55,712 bases of DNA from CAZIKB01 sp964539665 (lineage in GTDB: Bacteria > Zhuqueibacterota > Zhuqueibacteria > Oceanimicrobiales > Oceanimicrobiaceae): contig CAZIKB010000030.1 in assembly GCA_964539665.1 (NCBI GenBank), positions 1 to 55,712 of the forward strand, read 5' to 3'. Of the stretch, positions 43,122 through 51,337 are shown piece after piece (the first letter of the stretch is position 1; each line of letters starts with the position of its first letter). The notes beneath the pieces were generated by a model, which ran no database searches, was not told the origin of the DNA, and worked only from the letters and a program-made list of their open reading frames with translations. The position numbers and the translations under genes are program-made.

Positions 43122-44795
43122 TTAGCTACCGGTAATACAAAACAGATTTTTTTCTCCGCGAATATATATTTTGTTCCCAACAAATGCAGGGGTACTGAAC
43201 ATCGTTTCGCCAAAAGCATAATCTCCAACGCTTTTAAACTCCTTATCGGCTTCAAATATATGCATGACGCCTTTTCTGTCCATTGCATAAACAAGGTTAC
43301 CAACCAGAATCGGAGATGCATAGAAACCTTCTTCAAACTCCTGGTCCCACAGCATTTTACCAGTCTTTAAATCCAGACAAACCACATAGCCATAACTGGT
43401 GGCGATAAAAACGAATTTATCGTTAATCAACGGGCTGGCTGCATCTGGAAGCTCATCATAAAATTCCCACAATATTTCAGCATCTGTTTCACCGATACGG
43501 AGCGCCGTTCCGCTTGAATACTCATTGGCGACAAACACTATCCCATCAACATAAGCAGGGGATGGCCCATGTTCGCCACTCAAGCATTCTTTTTCCCAGA
43601 GTTTCACGCCGGTTTTTGGATCATAGGAATCGACAGCCCTGCTGTTTGTGACGATCAGTTCCATGCGGTCTCCCGTGTCGACACAAATTGGCGAAGACCA
43701 GGAAATCACACTACGGTTTACCCGCCAGGCGGTATTACCAGATAAAACATCCAACGCCAGTAACATGGAGTTCGAATGTTGATCATACTGGACGATGAGC
43801 AGGTTCTCATAAACTAAAAGGGACGAGGAGTGTCCGTAGTGGTTGTCAGGCACACCCAGATTCTGCTTCCATATTTGATTGCCACTCATATCCAAACAAG
43901 CAATATCCCCGGTGGCAAAAATGGCAAAAACATATCGGCCATTGGTGGCCATAGTCGGTGCGGCATAGCCAGTTTCGCTATCTAATTTGATCGTTTTTGT
44001 GTCAGCATCGGCTGGATCATTCACCTGCCTCTGCCAAAGTATTGTCCCAATCTCAGCGTCAAAACAATACACTTCGAGCGACTCTTTATCCCCCCCAGAA
44101 AGAAACACCTGATTTTCCCAGACGATAGGAGAATTATGTCCGGGTTTGGGCACAGCAGTTTTCCATTTGATGCCCTGTCCTTTTTCAACGTCCCAACTGG
44201 TTGGGGCTTGCTCGGTGCGCGCAATGCCGTAGCTGCCAGGCCCTCTGAAAGTGGGCCAATTTTTGAGAAAATCTTCTTTAGTTGGCGCTGAAATTGCGCT
44301 GTCGAATTTTAGATTGGAGATTTCGCGATAAGAGAAACCAGCAAAAATTAATGCGCTCCCAAATAAAACGATACCCAGGCCCGCGATCCATTGTCTTGCT
44401 TTTGAGGACATGAGCCAGGTTTCATTTTCATCGGGTACACCTTCCGGAGAGGGCAACTTCTTTCGCAGATTGTTCATGGTTTTTAGTGCGGTCAGTAATA
44501 CAATGACGCCGCCTAACAAGAAATAGGCGCCCGTGCGAAGTTGCCACTGACTAACAAAGTAAGCCTTTCTGGATAGTAAATCCAGAGCCCTGATCTGGTC
44601 GCGCAGCTCCTGATCCGCTGGATTTTGTTCCAAATTTTTCATGAGGGTTTCCAATGGCTTACTATTGAGGGGGTCCATGGCTTTTGTCTGCAGGTAATTC
44701 GTGATCATTAGGATGGCAACAATCAGGATGAAGCCTGCCGCGGCAATGGCTGCCCCACGGGTTACACTGTAGATGGTTTGTTGATTAATTCGCAT
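43122..44795 (-). CDS. Membrane-anchored PQQ-type beta-propeller protein
   Basis: The 557-residue protein has three N-terminal membrane helices (about 14-34, 90-107 and 138-158). A BamB/PQQ-like propeller follows, with repeats ending in a Trp docking pattern: WPTFRGPGSYGIA, GTILWQRQV, GNQIWKQNLG, GNTAWRVNR, GVKLWEKEC, GKMLWDQEF. Such propellers need not bind PQQ. The propeller should be periplasmic. It lies 17 bases upstream of the NuoE-NuoF gene and overlaps the NapH-like gene by 11 bases, so it is an integral member of the redox locus, as scaffold or periplasmic electron or ligand sensor. Confidence 0.82.
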   Translation of the reverse strand: MRINQQTIYSVTRGAAIAAAGFILIVAILMITNYLQTKAMDPLNSKPLETLMKNLEQNPADQELRDQIRALDLLSRKAYFVSQWQLRTGAYFLLGGVIVLLTALKTMNNLRKKLPSPEGVPDENETWLMSSKARQWIAGLGIVLFGSALIFAGFSYREISNLKFDSAISAPTKEDFLKNWPTFRGPGSYGIARTEQAPTSWDVEKGQGIKWKTAVPKPGHNSPIVWENQVFLSGGDKESLEVYCFDAEIGTILWQRQVNDPADADTKTIKLDSETGYAAPTMATNGRYVFAIFATGDIACLDMSGNQIWKQNLGVPDNHYGHSSSLLVYENLLIVQYDQHSNSMLLALDVLSGNTAWRVNRSVISWSSPICVDTGDRMELIVTNSRAVDSYDPKTGVKLWEKECLSGEHGPSPAYVDGIVFVANEYSSGTALRIGETDAEILWEFYDELPDAASPLINDKFVFIATSYGYVVCLDLKTGKMLWDQEFEEGFYASPILVGNLVYAMDRKGVMHIFEADKEFKSVGDYAFGETMFSTPAFVGNKIYIRGEKNLFCITGS

Positions 44796-46122
44796 GTCTT
44801 TCGATATCCAATAATTGGTAGTTATTCAAATTTTCAATTATTACATGTTCATTGGGACAGTAATCAAAACAGCGGGCACAGGAAAAACACGACGTCCTGT
44901 CAGGCTCATAATCCGTTCTGGATCGCATAACAGATAATTTGATCAGCTTCAGTGCGAACACCAAACCCAGGAATCCGCCGAGCCACCAACCACCGGTGCG
45001 AAATATACTGCGGATGGATTTAGCCTGATCAAAAAGCTCCTGAGTAGGTGTGCCCATAGTACGAAAAGTACGACTTTCAAGCGTGGTAATATGAGCCAGA
45101 CCCGCATCTTCTTTTTGTATTTGCTCAGCTAACCTGACTTTAGGATGCATGCGGGCTAAAATTAGATCCAATCGTGACACACCCCAGCTGCTTGTCAGAA
45201 TTATAATAGGAAGCAATAAACTCAGAATCGTCACCCGCTTAACTGTCTGCTCACGGGATTCTGGAAGTTTGCCATTTGACGGTACCCGCAGTGCGCCCAT
45301 TGGACAGGATTCCTCGCATAATCGACATTGTATACATGTATCCGGGGTGGTAGTGACATGCCTCCTGGACAGTTTGGACATCCATCCAAGTAAAACACCG
45401 TACGGGCATAGAAACCGGCAGTAGGGGCGGGCCACAAATACACTGAGAGCCACAAATCCGGCCGTGTAGAGAATGGTTCCAAAATCATTACTCATTCGAA
45501 ATATTGAAATGAAAGGATCATATTGACAAATAATAAAGGCTGAACCTGTTGCAGCAAAAAGCACGGCAAATCCCAGATAAAGATATGGGAACACTCCTAA
45601 AACCTCGGACAGCCAGTGCGGCACCTTAACCGGCCGCAGCATCACAACGTCCTGCACACAACCGAGCGGACAAACGGCTGCACAAAATGTTCGACCAAAG
45701 AGCAAGGTGAAGACCAGGGGAATTACAAAGAAAGCCAGTACACCTATCGGTAAGATAAAACTCGAATGAAACAACGCGGCTGTGACATTTTGCAGGGAAC
45801 CCACAGCACAAACACACCCCTCAAGATAAAAGCCGAAATAGCCTACTGAAAAAATCGTTATTCCGAAAATGGCATTGCGGGATCGTCTTTTAAGGGCAAA
45901 ATAACTGGTTAAACCGATCGCGCCAGCCAACACCACGATATCCAGCAGCTCAAGAAGATTGGAGCGCGGATGTGGGGAGAGGATCAGTGGTTTCTGATAA
46001 TTGCTGTCAAACTCGGGTCGCGGGAATCGATTCTGGGCAAAATGAGAGCTTATCAGAAAAAACATGAGCAGACCCGTGGCAATTAACGACAGCCGATTTT
46101 TATTTAACATCCAATGTTTCAT
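44785..46122 (-). CDS. NapH/NosR-like membrane ferredoxin
   Basis: The 445-residue protein has about seven membrane helices with two cytosol-facing CxxxCP motifs (FCAAVCPLGCVQD and YCRFLCPYGVLLG). It also has two 4Fe-4S clusters, CIQCRLCEESCP in the middle and CFSCARCFDYCP near the C-terminus. This is the NapH/NosR/RdxA arrangement, in which quinol or cytoplasmic electrons cross the membrane by Fe-S clusters. An EGCVCAVGS segment near residue 105 is an additional Cys pair. It overlaps the NapG-like gene by ATGA. It is the obvious membrane link between the NADH-side flavoprotein and periplasmic partners. Confidence 0.88.
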   Translation of the reverse strand: MKHWMLNKNRLSLIATGLLMFFLISSHFAQNRFPRPEFDSNYQKPLILSPHPRSNLLELLDIVVLAGAIGLTSYFALKRRSRNAIFGITIFSVGYFGFYLEGCVCAVGSLQNVTAALFHSSFILPIGVLAFFVIPLVFTLLFGRTFCAAVCPLGCVQDVVMLRPVKVPHWLSEVLGVFPYLYLGFAVLFAATGSAFIICQYDPFISIFRMSNDFGTILYTAGFVALSVFVARPYCRFLCPYGVLLGWMSKLSRRHVTTTPDTCIQCRLCEESCPMGALRVPSNGKLPESREQTVKRVTILSLLLPIIILTSSWGVSRLDLILARMHPKVRLAEQIQKEDAGLAHITTLESRTFRTMGTPTQELFDQAKSIRSIFRTGGWWLGGFLGLVFALKLIKLSVMRSRTDYEPDRTSCFSCARCFDYCPNEHVIIENLNNYQLLDIERHAN

Positions 46123-46688
46123 GCCTGCCCCTGCTTTCCTTTTAGTATGTAGGGCTTATCGACTGGCACGCGCTGATACGCTTCGGAGGGGCAGCCCTTG
46201 GCAATCGAGCATTCGTTGCAATTCAGGCAGCGGTCGTGCCGGACCTGCAAGAAGAGCGAACCGTTGCCAAATGAACTACAGCCTTTAACGCATTTTCCAC
46301 AGCCCGTGCACTTTTCTTCAGTGATGGTGTATTCGTAATATGGATTTTCCACGTAGGTGCGTTTGATGGCGCCGGTAGGACAGAGTTGGTTTTCAGCGGC
46401 TGTGTCCTGTTTCTTTGAACCAGGTCGATGATACCCACCGCACAACTTACAGTATCCACATACATCAAAGGCATGCACGCACTTAACTGCCGAAAGAGTA
46501 AGCACACACTCGGTAGAGCATCGTTCGCATTGAACGCATTTATTGGGATCGAGCTGCCAGACCGTATTCTTAGCTCGAAGTCTGGTAGTGGTCAGGGCAA
46601 CAATTCCACCTATAAATAATGTGGAAATGGTCCGCAGGCCGTCACGGAGAAAATCACGGCGTTTTATTTTGATTGGTTTATTATTCAT
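46119..46688 (-). CDS. NapG-like Tat-exported 4Fe-4S ferredoxin
   Basis: The start at 46688 gives 189 residues with a twin-arginine-type signal (KIKRRDFLRDGLRTISTLFI). An upstream in-frame start at 46784 would add 32 residues that overlap the small Tat gene and hide the signal. At least four clusters are indicated: CVQCERCSTEC, CGYCKLCGGY, CTGCGKCVKGC and CLNCNECSIAKGCP. This matches NapG/periplasmic polyferredoxins. It overlaps the NapH-like gene by ATGA and follows the small Tat protein by four bases. It should carry electrons on the periplasmic side. Confidence 0.85.
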   Translation of the reverse strand: MNNKPIKIKRRDFLRDGLRTISTLFIGGIVALTTTRLRAKNTVWQLDPNKCVQCERCSTECVLTLSAVKCVHAFDVCGYCKLCGGYHRPGSKKQDTAAENQLCPTGAIKRTYVENPYYEYTITEEKCTGCGKCVKGCSSFGNGSLFLQVRHDRCLNCNECSIAKGCPSEAYQRVPVDKPYILKGKQGQA

Positions 46689-46692
46689 TCTG

Positions 46693-46926
46693 CTAATTCC
46701 GGTTTGGCGATGAGGTTTTCGCTGATAATGCTTGAGGTAAAATACAATCAGAGTACACGCGACAGCCACTGCAGATCCATTCATTGATACACACCTGGTC
46801 TGATTTTATTGTTGGTTTTCTAAACAATAACGTGCCGCCAACAAGGCCCATGACAGTTAAGATGATGTTGCGCGCACTGCTTCGCAAAAATTCTCTGCGA
46901 TTTTGCATTTGTTCAAAAAAAGACAT
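46693..46926 (-). CDS. Small Tat-signal protein with four cysteines
   Basis: The 77-residue protein has a twin-arginine-type signal (NRREFLRSSARNIILTVMGL) and a very short mature part with CINEWICSGCRVYSDCILPQ. The spacing C-x5-C-x2-C-x5-C could hold one Fe-S cluster or a metal. It is the promoter-proximal gene of its segment: 267 bases separate it from the NHL gene and four from the NapG-like gene. I believe similar tiny Tat proteins exist beside NapG/NapH-like genes in other candidate phyla, but I cannot check. A small ferredoxin-like subunit or maturation partner is likely. Confidence 0.7.
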   Translation of the reverse strand: MSFFEQMQNRREFLRSSARNIILTVMGLVGGTLLFRKPTIKSDQVCINEWICSGCRVYSDCILPQALSAKTSSPNRN

Positions 46927-47193
46927 AATGTTGTTTCCTCTATATTAAATCCAGGTTTGGAAAACTTTGCATTAATTGGAAAGGTAATAATGAAAGGGTA
47001 GAAGGGAGTGCGGAGATCAGGGAATAAGTAAATAAGGGATTAAAGGTATAATACTTGTTGAAAATTCTCGTTTACATTTATACCTATACCTGTACCTATT
47101 GCCCTATTACCATATACCTGCTACCTTTTCATCAAGACTCTTGTTATCCGAATTAAAATCTGCTAAGTATTTTGAAATTCTATTTTTAAAAAC

Positions 47194-48183
47194 TCAAGAT
47201 TCATGTTTTTTAATAAATATTCTCACTATTCCAGCTGTAGGATCCAGCACCAAAATTCGCTCCTGCGAATCAACAGCCAAATCCAGACCCACGGTTCCTT
47301 CAGTAAATTGCTCGGTACTTGCTACTACTGTATGAAATTCCCCGGTTTGATCGTGAACTTTTACCCGGGGTAAGCCCTTCTCACTGGTTACAAAATAACC
47401 ATTGGGGAGAATGGCCATGTGGGTTGGATTGCAGCAGCCACAAAACCCATCCAGCCCAATTGATGTGCGCTCCCAGGAAGAACGTAATTGCCCATCTAAG
47501 GTGTAATTTTCAAGGGCATGCCGGCCCGAGTTAACGATCCAGAGCAAGCCTTCATAACCGATTGCCACATCAAAATATGGACTTGGAACGACAAAGCCAA
47601 TTTCCCCTTTTTCTATATTTCTTTTACCAATAATTCCCAACAACTTGCCAGAAGGATCATAGCGCAATACGATTTTATTGCCGGCGTCGGCCACAAAAAC
47701 ATCTGTATCCGTGGCTGCTATTGAGGTAATTAAGGCATCTGGATTGTATTTCTCCCATTCACTGCTGCGTAAACCGTCACTGTTCAATACGCGCACATGG
47801 TCGGTCATGCCTAAGTAAATTCGTCCGCCTGGTGAAACTGTAATGCACCTAACTGATTTTTCAAAAGTCAGCCGGGAAATTTCCTGGCCATCCCTTTTGA
47901 ATACAACCAGAACAGAATCACCAGTTACGTATATTTTATCATCCGCACTAACCGCTATGGCATGCAGAGTATTCAGGTTAATCTTCAGGGTTTTAATTTC
48001 ATTATATCCTATCAAAGCTGGATCGGTTGGTTCCATATCACCGATGAGTGATTGCAGCGTGATATCGTCTGCGTATTCAAGCTTTTTACTGAAGGTCCCC
48101 TCCTTAAAGAAGAAACCGGCAATTATTGCAATGCCAGCCAATACAATAAACGAGTATTTCAGAACATTTAAGGATTCACGCAT
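47194..48183 (-). CDS. NHL-repeat beta-propeller protein
   Basis: About 329 residues. After a membrane anchor (residues 8-26, YSFIVLAGIAIIAGFFF in this numbering) come NHL-type repeats: IAVSADDKIYVTGDS, ITVSPGGRIYLGMTD, IAATDTDVFVADAGN and LAVDSQERILVLDPT. GFCGCCNPTHMAILPNGYFV is a Cys-rich insert seen in related proteins of such loci. I take the ATG at 48183 (AGGT upstream), giving 17 bases after the PQQ-type gene; the ATG at 48225 would overlap it by 25. It is probably periplasmic. Function in the redox locus is unknown. Confidence 0.78.
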   Translation of the reverse strand: MRESLNVLKYSFIVLAGIAIIAGFFFKEGTFSKKLEYADDITLQSLIGDMEPTDPALIGYNEIKTLKINLNTLHAIAVSADDKIYVTGDSVLVVFKRDGQEISRLTFEKSVRCITVSPGGRIYLGMTDHVRVLNSDGLRSSEWEKYNPDALITSIAATDTDVFVADAGNKIVLRYDPSGKLLGIIGKRNIEKGEIGFVVPSPYFDVAIGYEGLLWIVNSGRHALENYTLDGQLRSSWERTSIGLDGFCGCCNPTHMAILPNGYFVTSEKGLPRVKVHDQTGEFHTVVASTEQFTEGTVGLDLAVDSQERILVLDPTAGIVRIFIKKHES

Positions 48184-48200
48184 ATCTTTACCTGTGATTT

Positions 48201-49646
48201 TTATTGTGCACTGACATCGATACAAACCATCTGTTTTGCATCCCGAAGCAATAACCGGCCGCCAGCCAATGCTAACGGCGCCCAGGCATCATGACCATCG
48301 AGAATCTGGGCCCGTGCCAGCTCTTTATAACCTGATACAGATGCTTCTAATAGCCTTAAAACACCATCATCATTCAGCACAAACATCTTGTCCCCGACGA
48401 TGAGATAAGGACCCAAACCGAATCGAAGAGTCTTGCCACTGGTCCAGACTGGTCTGGTAATATCATCGGGATTATAGCAAACAAGCTGTTGTCGCAGCGC
48501 ACCCGCATCCTTTGGCAGGATGCTGAACAAATGTCCATTATAATATATGGGCGTCTGCTGCTCTGAGGCAATCCCGCTGTCTGGTTTGCATTTCTGCAGC
48601 ATTTCAACCGAAAATGTACCACTATTTCCTGAAACATTCAACATCATGCTGCCGCCGGCGTATCCTGCCGTCAGGAATATTCTGCCGTCTTTTAAATCAA
48701 GCGGAGATGGAGCGATTACAGAATTATCCCATAGGGTGGTTTGCCAGAGCACCCGACCCCGATCCTCACCTTGCGCCGAAACAGCTACCATGCCTCCAAT
48801 AGCGCAATAGACGTACATTTGTTTGCCATTTAATGTCATCGGCATGATAGAAGAGTGCGACATCTGCCATGCATTTGGATTGGGCGTTTCCCAGAGCACA
48901 TTGCCGGTTTGGCAATCCACACCCATTAAAAGAATCCGGCCGCCTGGCGCTATAATCGCAACATCATCATCAATTAATGGGCATTGCCCTGTATACCAGA
49001 ACGGAATTTCAGTACCGTAATCCTTTTCTAAATCCATTCCCCAGAGAAAATCGCCCGTTTTTGAATCCACACACATGACATGACCTCTCGGTCCGATAGT
49101 GACTGCAAAGCGATCAGTCACCGCAGGAATAGTTCGAGACATGCCATGATTTCTCTTCACACGGACTCGATACCAGCGTCGCCAGATTTCCTGGCCGTCG
49201 GCTAATGAGAAACAACGCAGGGCGTCGCCTTTTTGTTCTTCATCGTAATCAAGCACATAAACGCGTCCATTTAAAACGGCCGGAGCAGCGTGGCCTTCTC
49301 CTAATTCAACTGACCATAAAATTTCTGGCCCATCCGCATCCCAGCGGTTGGCCAGCCGGACGGTTTCTTTGCTTATGTTATTAAATTCGGCGCCTCGAAA
49401 TCGCGGCCATGCTCCGGTTAGATTTGCCGGCAGGCCATCGTAGGACTCATAATATTCACCAATGTTGATAGTTTCTTTGATAAATGCAATATCGCCAGGA
49501 GCTGGACGATTGTCCATTCCCGGGACGAGGGGAACTAAATCAGCCGTAGGATCATAGGAAAACCACCATACCAGACACATAAGTGCCGCGAAACTTGTTA
49601 CGCCCGCGGACATCCCAGTAATTTTCTTGTCGCTACCGTTTATCAT
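48201..49646 (-). CDS. PQQ-type beta-propeller protein
   Basis: The 481-residue protein has an N-terminal anchor (about residues 13-31), then WPRFRGAEFNNISKETV and propeller repeats with Trp motifs (GPEILWSVELGEG, GQEIWRRWYRV, GDFLWGMDLEKDYG, GNVLWETPNPN, RVLWQTTLWDNS). This is a BamB/PQQ-like eight-blade type. It differs from the propeller at 43122 in having one anchor helix rather than three. The first gene of the redox locus in reading direction; it lacks a clear ribosome binding site at its ATG. Whether it binds PQQ, haem or only proteins cannot be told from sequence. Confidence 0.8.
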   Translation of the reverse strand: MINGSDKKITGMSAGVTSFAALMCLVWWFSYDPTADLVPLVPGMDNRPAPGDIAFIKETINIGEYYESYDGLPANLTGAWPRFRGAEFNNISKETVRLANRWDADGPEILWSVELGEGHAAPAVLNGRVYVLDYDEEQKGDALRCFSLADGQEIWRRWYRVRVKRNHGMSRTIPAVTDRFAVTIGPRGHVMCVDSKTGDFLWGMDLEKDYGTEIPFWYTGQCPLIDDDVAIIAPGGRILLMGVDCQTGNVLWETPNPNAWQMSHSSIMPMTLNGKQMYVYCAIGGMVAVSAQGEDRGRVLWQTTLWDNSVIAPSPLDLKDGRIFLTAGYAGGSMMLNVSGNSGTFSVEMLQKCKPDSGIASEQQTPIYYNGHLFSILPKDAGALRQQLVCYNPDDITRPVWTSGKTLRFGLGPYLIVGDKMFVLNDDGVLRLLEASVSGYKELARAQILDGHDAWAPLALAGGRLLLRDAKQMVCIDVSAQ

Positions 49647-49786
49647 TTATCAAAAGTAATTATGTCAGATTAGCATTAACATCTCAACAATCCAGGTCAC
49701 AAAGCTCTTCAGCCACTGAGTTTTACATTTTTAAAATTCAAAATAGAAGTCACGCATTTCATTCTGTTCGGAAGCAACACGATGAG

Positions 49787-49840
49787 ACTGTCGAAAAAAT
49801 CTTCTTTTTCAGCATGAAGCTAAAGTATTTTTTCGACAGT
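49787..49840. repeat. 14-bp inverted repeat with nested hairpin
   Basis: ACTGTCGAAAAAAT (49787-49800) is complementary to 49827-49840; the loop contains CTTC/GAAG, giving a second small stem. The GAGACTGTCGAAAAAA type of end is seen in insertion-sequence tips and MITEs, so this may be a relic, or a bidirectional terminator between the redox locus and the TA pair. Nothing else is seen in 49647-49995. Confidence 0.5.
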
Positions 49841-49995
49841 GTGTTGGCACAAATTAAACTATAAATTGCTATACTCGCCTTACTTATATATAAACTAATA
49901 TGGGAAGATTTTATTTCCAAAATGTTTTGTTTGTGTATAATAAAAATCCTGATGAGTAACAGCAGGTATTTATAGAGAAGGCCTTGTGTAATTTA

Positions 49996-50252
49996 TCAAT
50001 AATAATGAAACCGACAAGAAATGATAATAAGTTCTGTTTTAGAAACTCTATATACCAGCCTGTGTTCTGAGTTGATTCTTCTAGACCAATAACCAGATAG
50101 GTTCGATTTCAGTGGTTCAGGTTTCCCCAATCCTTGAAATGGATTTCTTTGAGCATCTTTGATAAGTGCATTAATTCGCCTTAAAAGTTTTCGTCATGTT
50201 CTATGAACCATTGGTAATCTTTCCAGCTTGACTCGGTAAAAATCAATTTCAT
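49996..50252 (-). pseudogene. yoeB: YoeB toxin disrupted by a frameshift
   Basis: The start MKLIFTESSWKDYQWFIEHD overlaps the yefM stop by ATGA and then stops at about codon 24. In another frame the rest of YoeB is intact: RRINALIKDAQRNPFQGLGK, PEPLKSNLSGYWSRRINSEH and RLVYRV, ending at a TGA at 49996. The slip is at the TTTT run about 50181-50188. The second frame carries the catalytic-type Arg, Glu and His residues, so the toxin should be inactive as sequenced. A base-calling error in the run is the alternative. Confidence 0.85.
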
Positions 50253-50503
50253 GGTTCTAATAACTCTTGCTCTGATGTCTTTCCCATTTGAGCTTCTGCG
50301 ATAGATTTTTTTAAATGTTTAGCATTAGCTGGATTTGATAAAAGATAAAGAGTTTCTTGCCAGGAATTGAATTCGTCAAGAGCCAGTAAAACTACTTTCT
50401 CTCCTTTTTCATTGCAAATGATAGTTGGCTCTGAATCAGAAATCACTTGTTTAATCAATCTATTTAAATTTTGCTGTGCTTCGTTAGCAGTTATTGCATT
50501 CAT
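50249..50503 (-). CDS. yefM: YefM/Phd-type antitoxin
   Basis: The 84-residue antitoxin has the Phd/YefM N-terminal DNA-binding domain (ITANEAQQNLNRLIKQVISD, PTIICNEKGEKVVLLALDEF) and a helical tail that would wrap YoeB. It overlaps the yoeB start by four bases, the normal coupling for this pair. AGGT lies nine bases before the ATG. Its toxin partner is frameshifted. Confidence 0.88.
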   Translation of the reverse strand: MNAITANEAQQNLNRLIKQVISDSEPTIICNEKGEKVVLLALDEFNSWQETLYLLSNPANAKHLKKSIAEAQMGKTSEQELLEP

Positions 50504-50736
50504 TATAATTTACCTGAAATATTAGGTGAATGTCAAATATATTTCTTGGCAAATTTACTCAAATTATTGAATTTAAGCAAGTACTATTAATGTTTCATAT
50601 TCATACGTTGGATTTTAGTGGTAGTGTTCACTAACCAAATAAAACTAGCGAAATCTACTCAGGTGCTTTGCAGCCTACATTTCTGTTTGTCACGTACGAC
50701 CTCATTCTTTGGTAAAATCCAACTGATAACTTTATA

Positions 50737-51207
50737 TTAATACACTCTTTTGTTGTTTAGTTGAGACCATTCCTGAAAAACTATCTGATTCTCAGCACGC
50801 AGAACATCCCCGATTATTTCTATTGAACTGCGGCCAATTTTCTTCATGGCAGCATTTGAAATCGTGAGTTCATTAAATCCGGCGTCAAGTGCATCCTCAA
50901 TTCTGGCGCCATAAACAATTTTAGAAATCTTTGCCCAGTGAATAGCGCTGAAGCACATCGGACAGGGTTCACAGGTGGAGTAAATAGTACAACCAGACAA
51001 ATCCACATAGTTCAATTTGCGACAAGCCTCGCGAATTGCGTAAACTTCTGCATGGGCTGTGATGTCTGTGCTCTGCCAGACTATATTGTGAACACAACTG
51101 ATAATTTTTCCATCCTTAACAATACAAGCTCCAAATGGCGTTTGACCGTTTTTTATGCCTTCTCTCGCTTTTTCTATGGCGAGGTGCATGTATTCTTCAT
51201 CTACCAT
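50737..51207 (-). CDS. Guanine deaminase-like nucleoside deaminase
   Basis: The 156-residue zinc enzyme has the cytidine/deoxycytidylate deaminase signature: His and catalytic Glu in TAHAEVYAI and the Cys pair in TCEPCPMCFSAI. Length, DLSGCTIYSTCEPCPMC and an aromatic C-terminal region (FQEWSQLNN) fit the Bacillus GuaD type that converts guanine to xanthine. The XdhC gene further upstream on the same strand points to purine breakdown, but no xanthine dehydrogenase subunits are in the window. The Nramp-like gene lies 130 bases upstream. Confidence 0.85.
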   Translation of the reverse strand: MVDEEYMHLAIEKAREGIKNGQTPFGACIVKDGKIISCVHNIVWQSTDITAHAEVYAIREACRKLNYVDLSGCTIYSTCEPCPMCFSAIHWAKISKIVYGARIEDALDAGFNELTISNAAMKKIGRSSIEIIGDVLRAENQIVFQEWSQLNNKRVY

Positions 51208-51337
51208 TGTTAATCACTCCTTGATTGAAAATATTATCCCAACATTGAATATGAGACATACCAAATTTAAACTACAGTTAAAGACATAAGTTTCTATAAA
51301 TAAAAACTCATTTATAAATGAAAATAAATTACATAAT

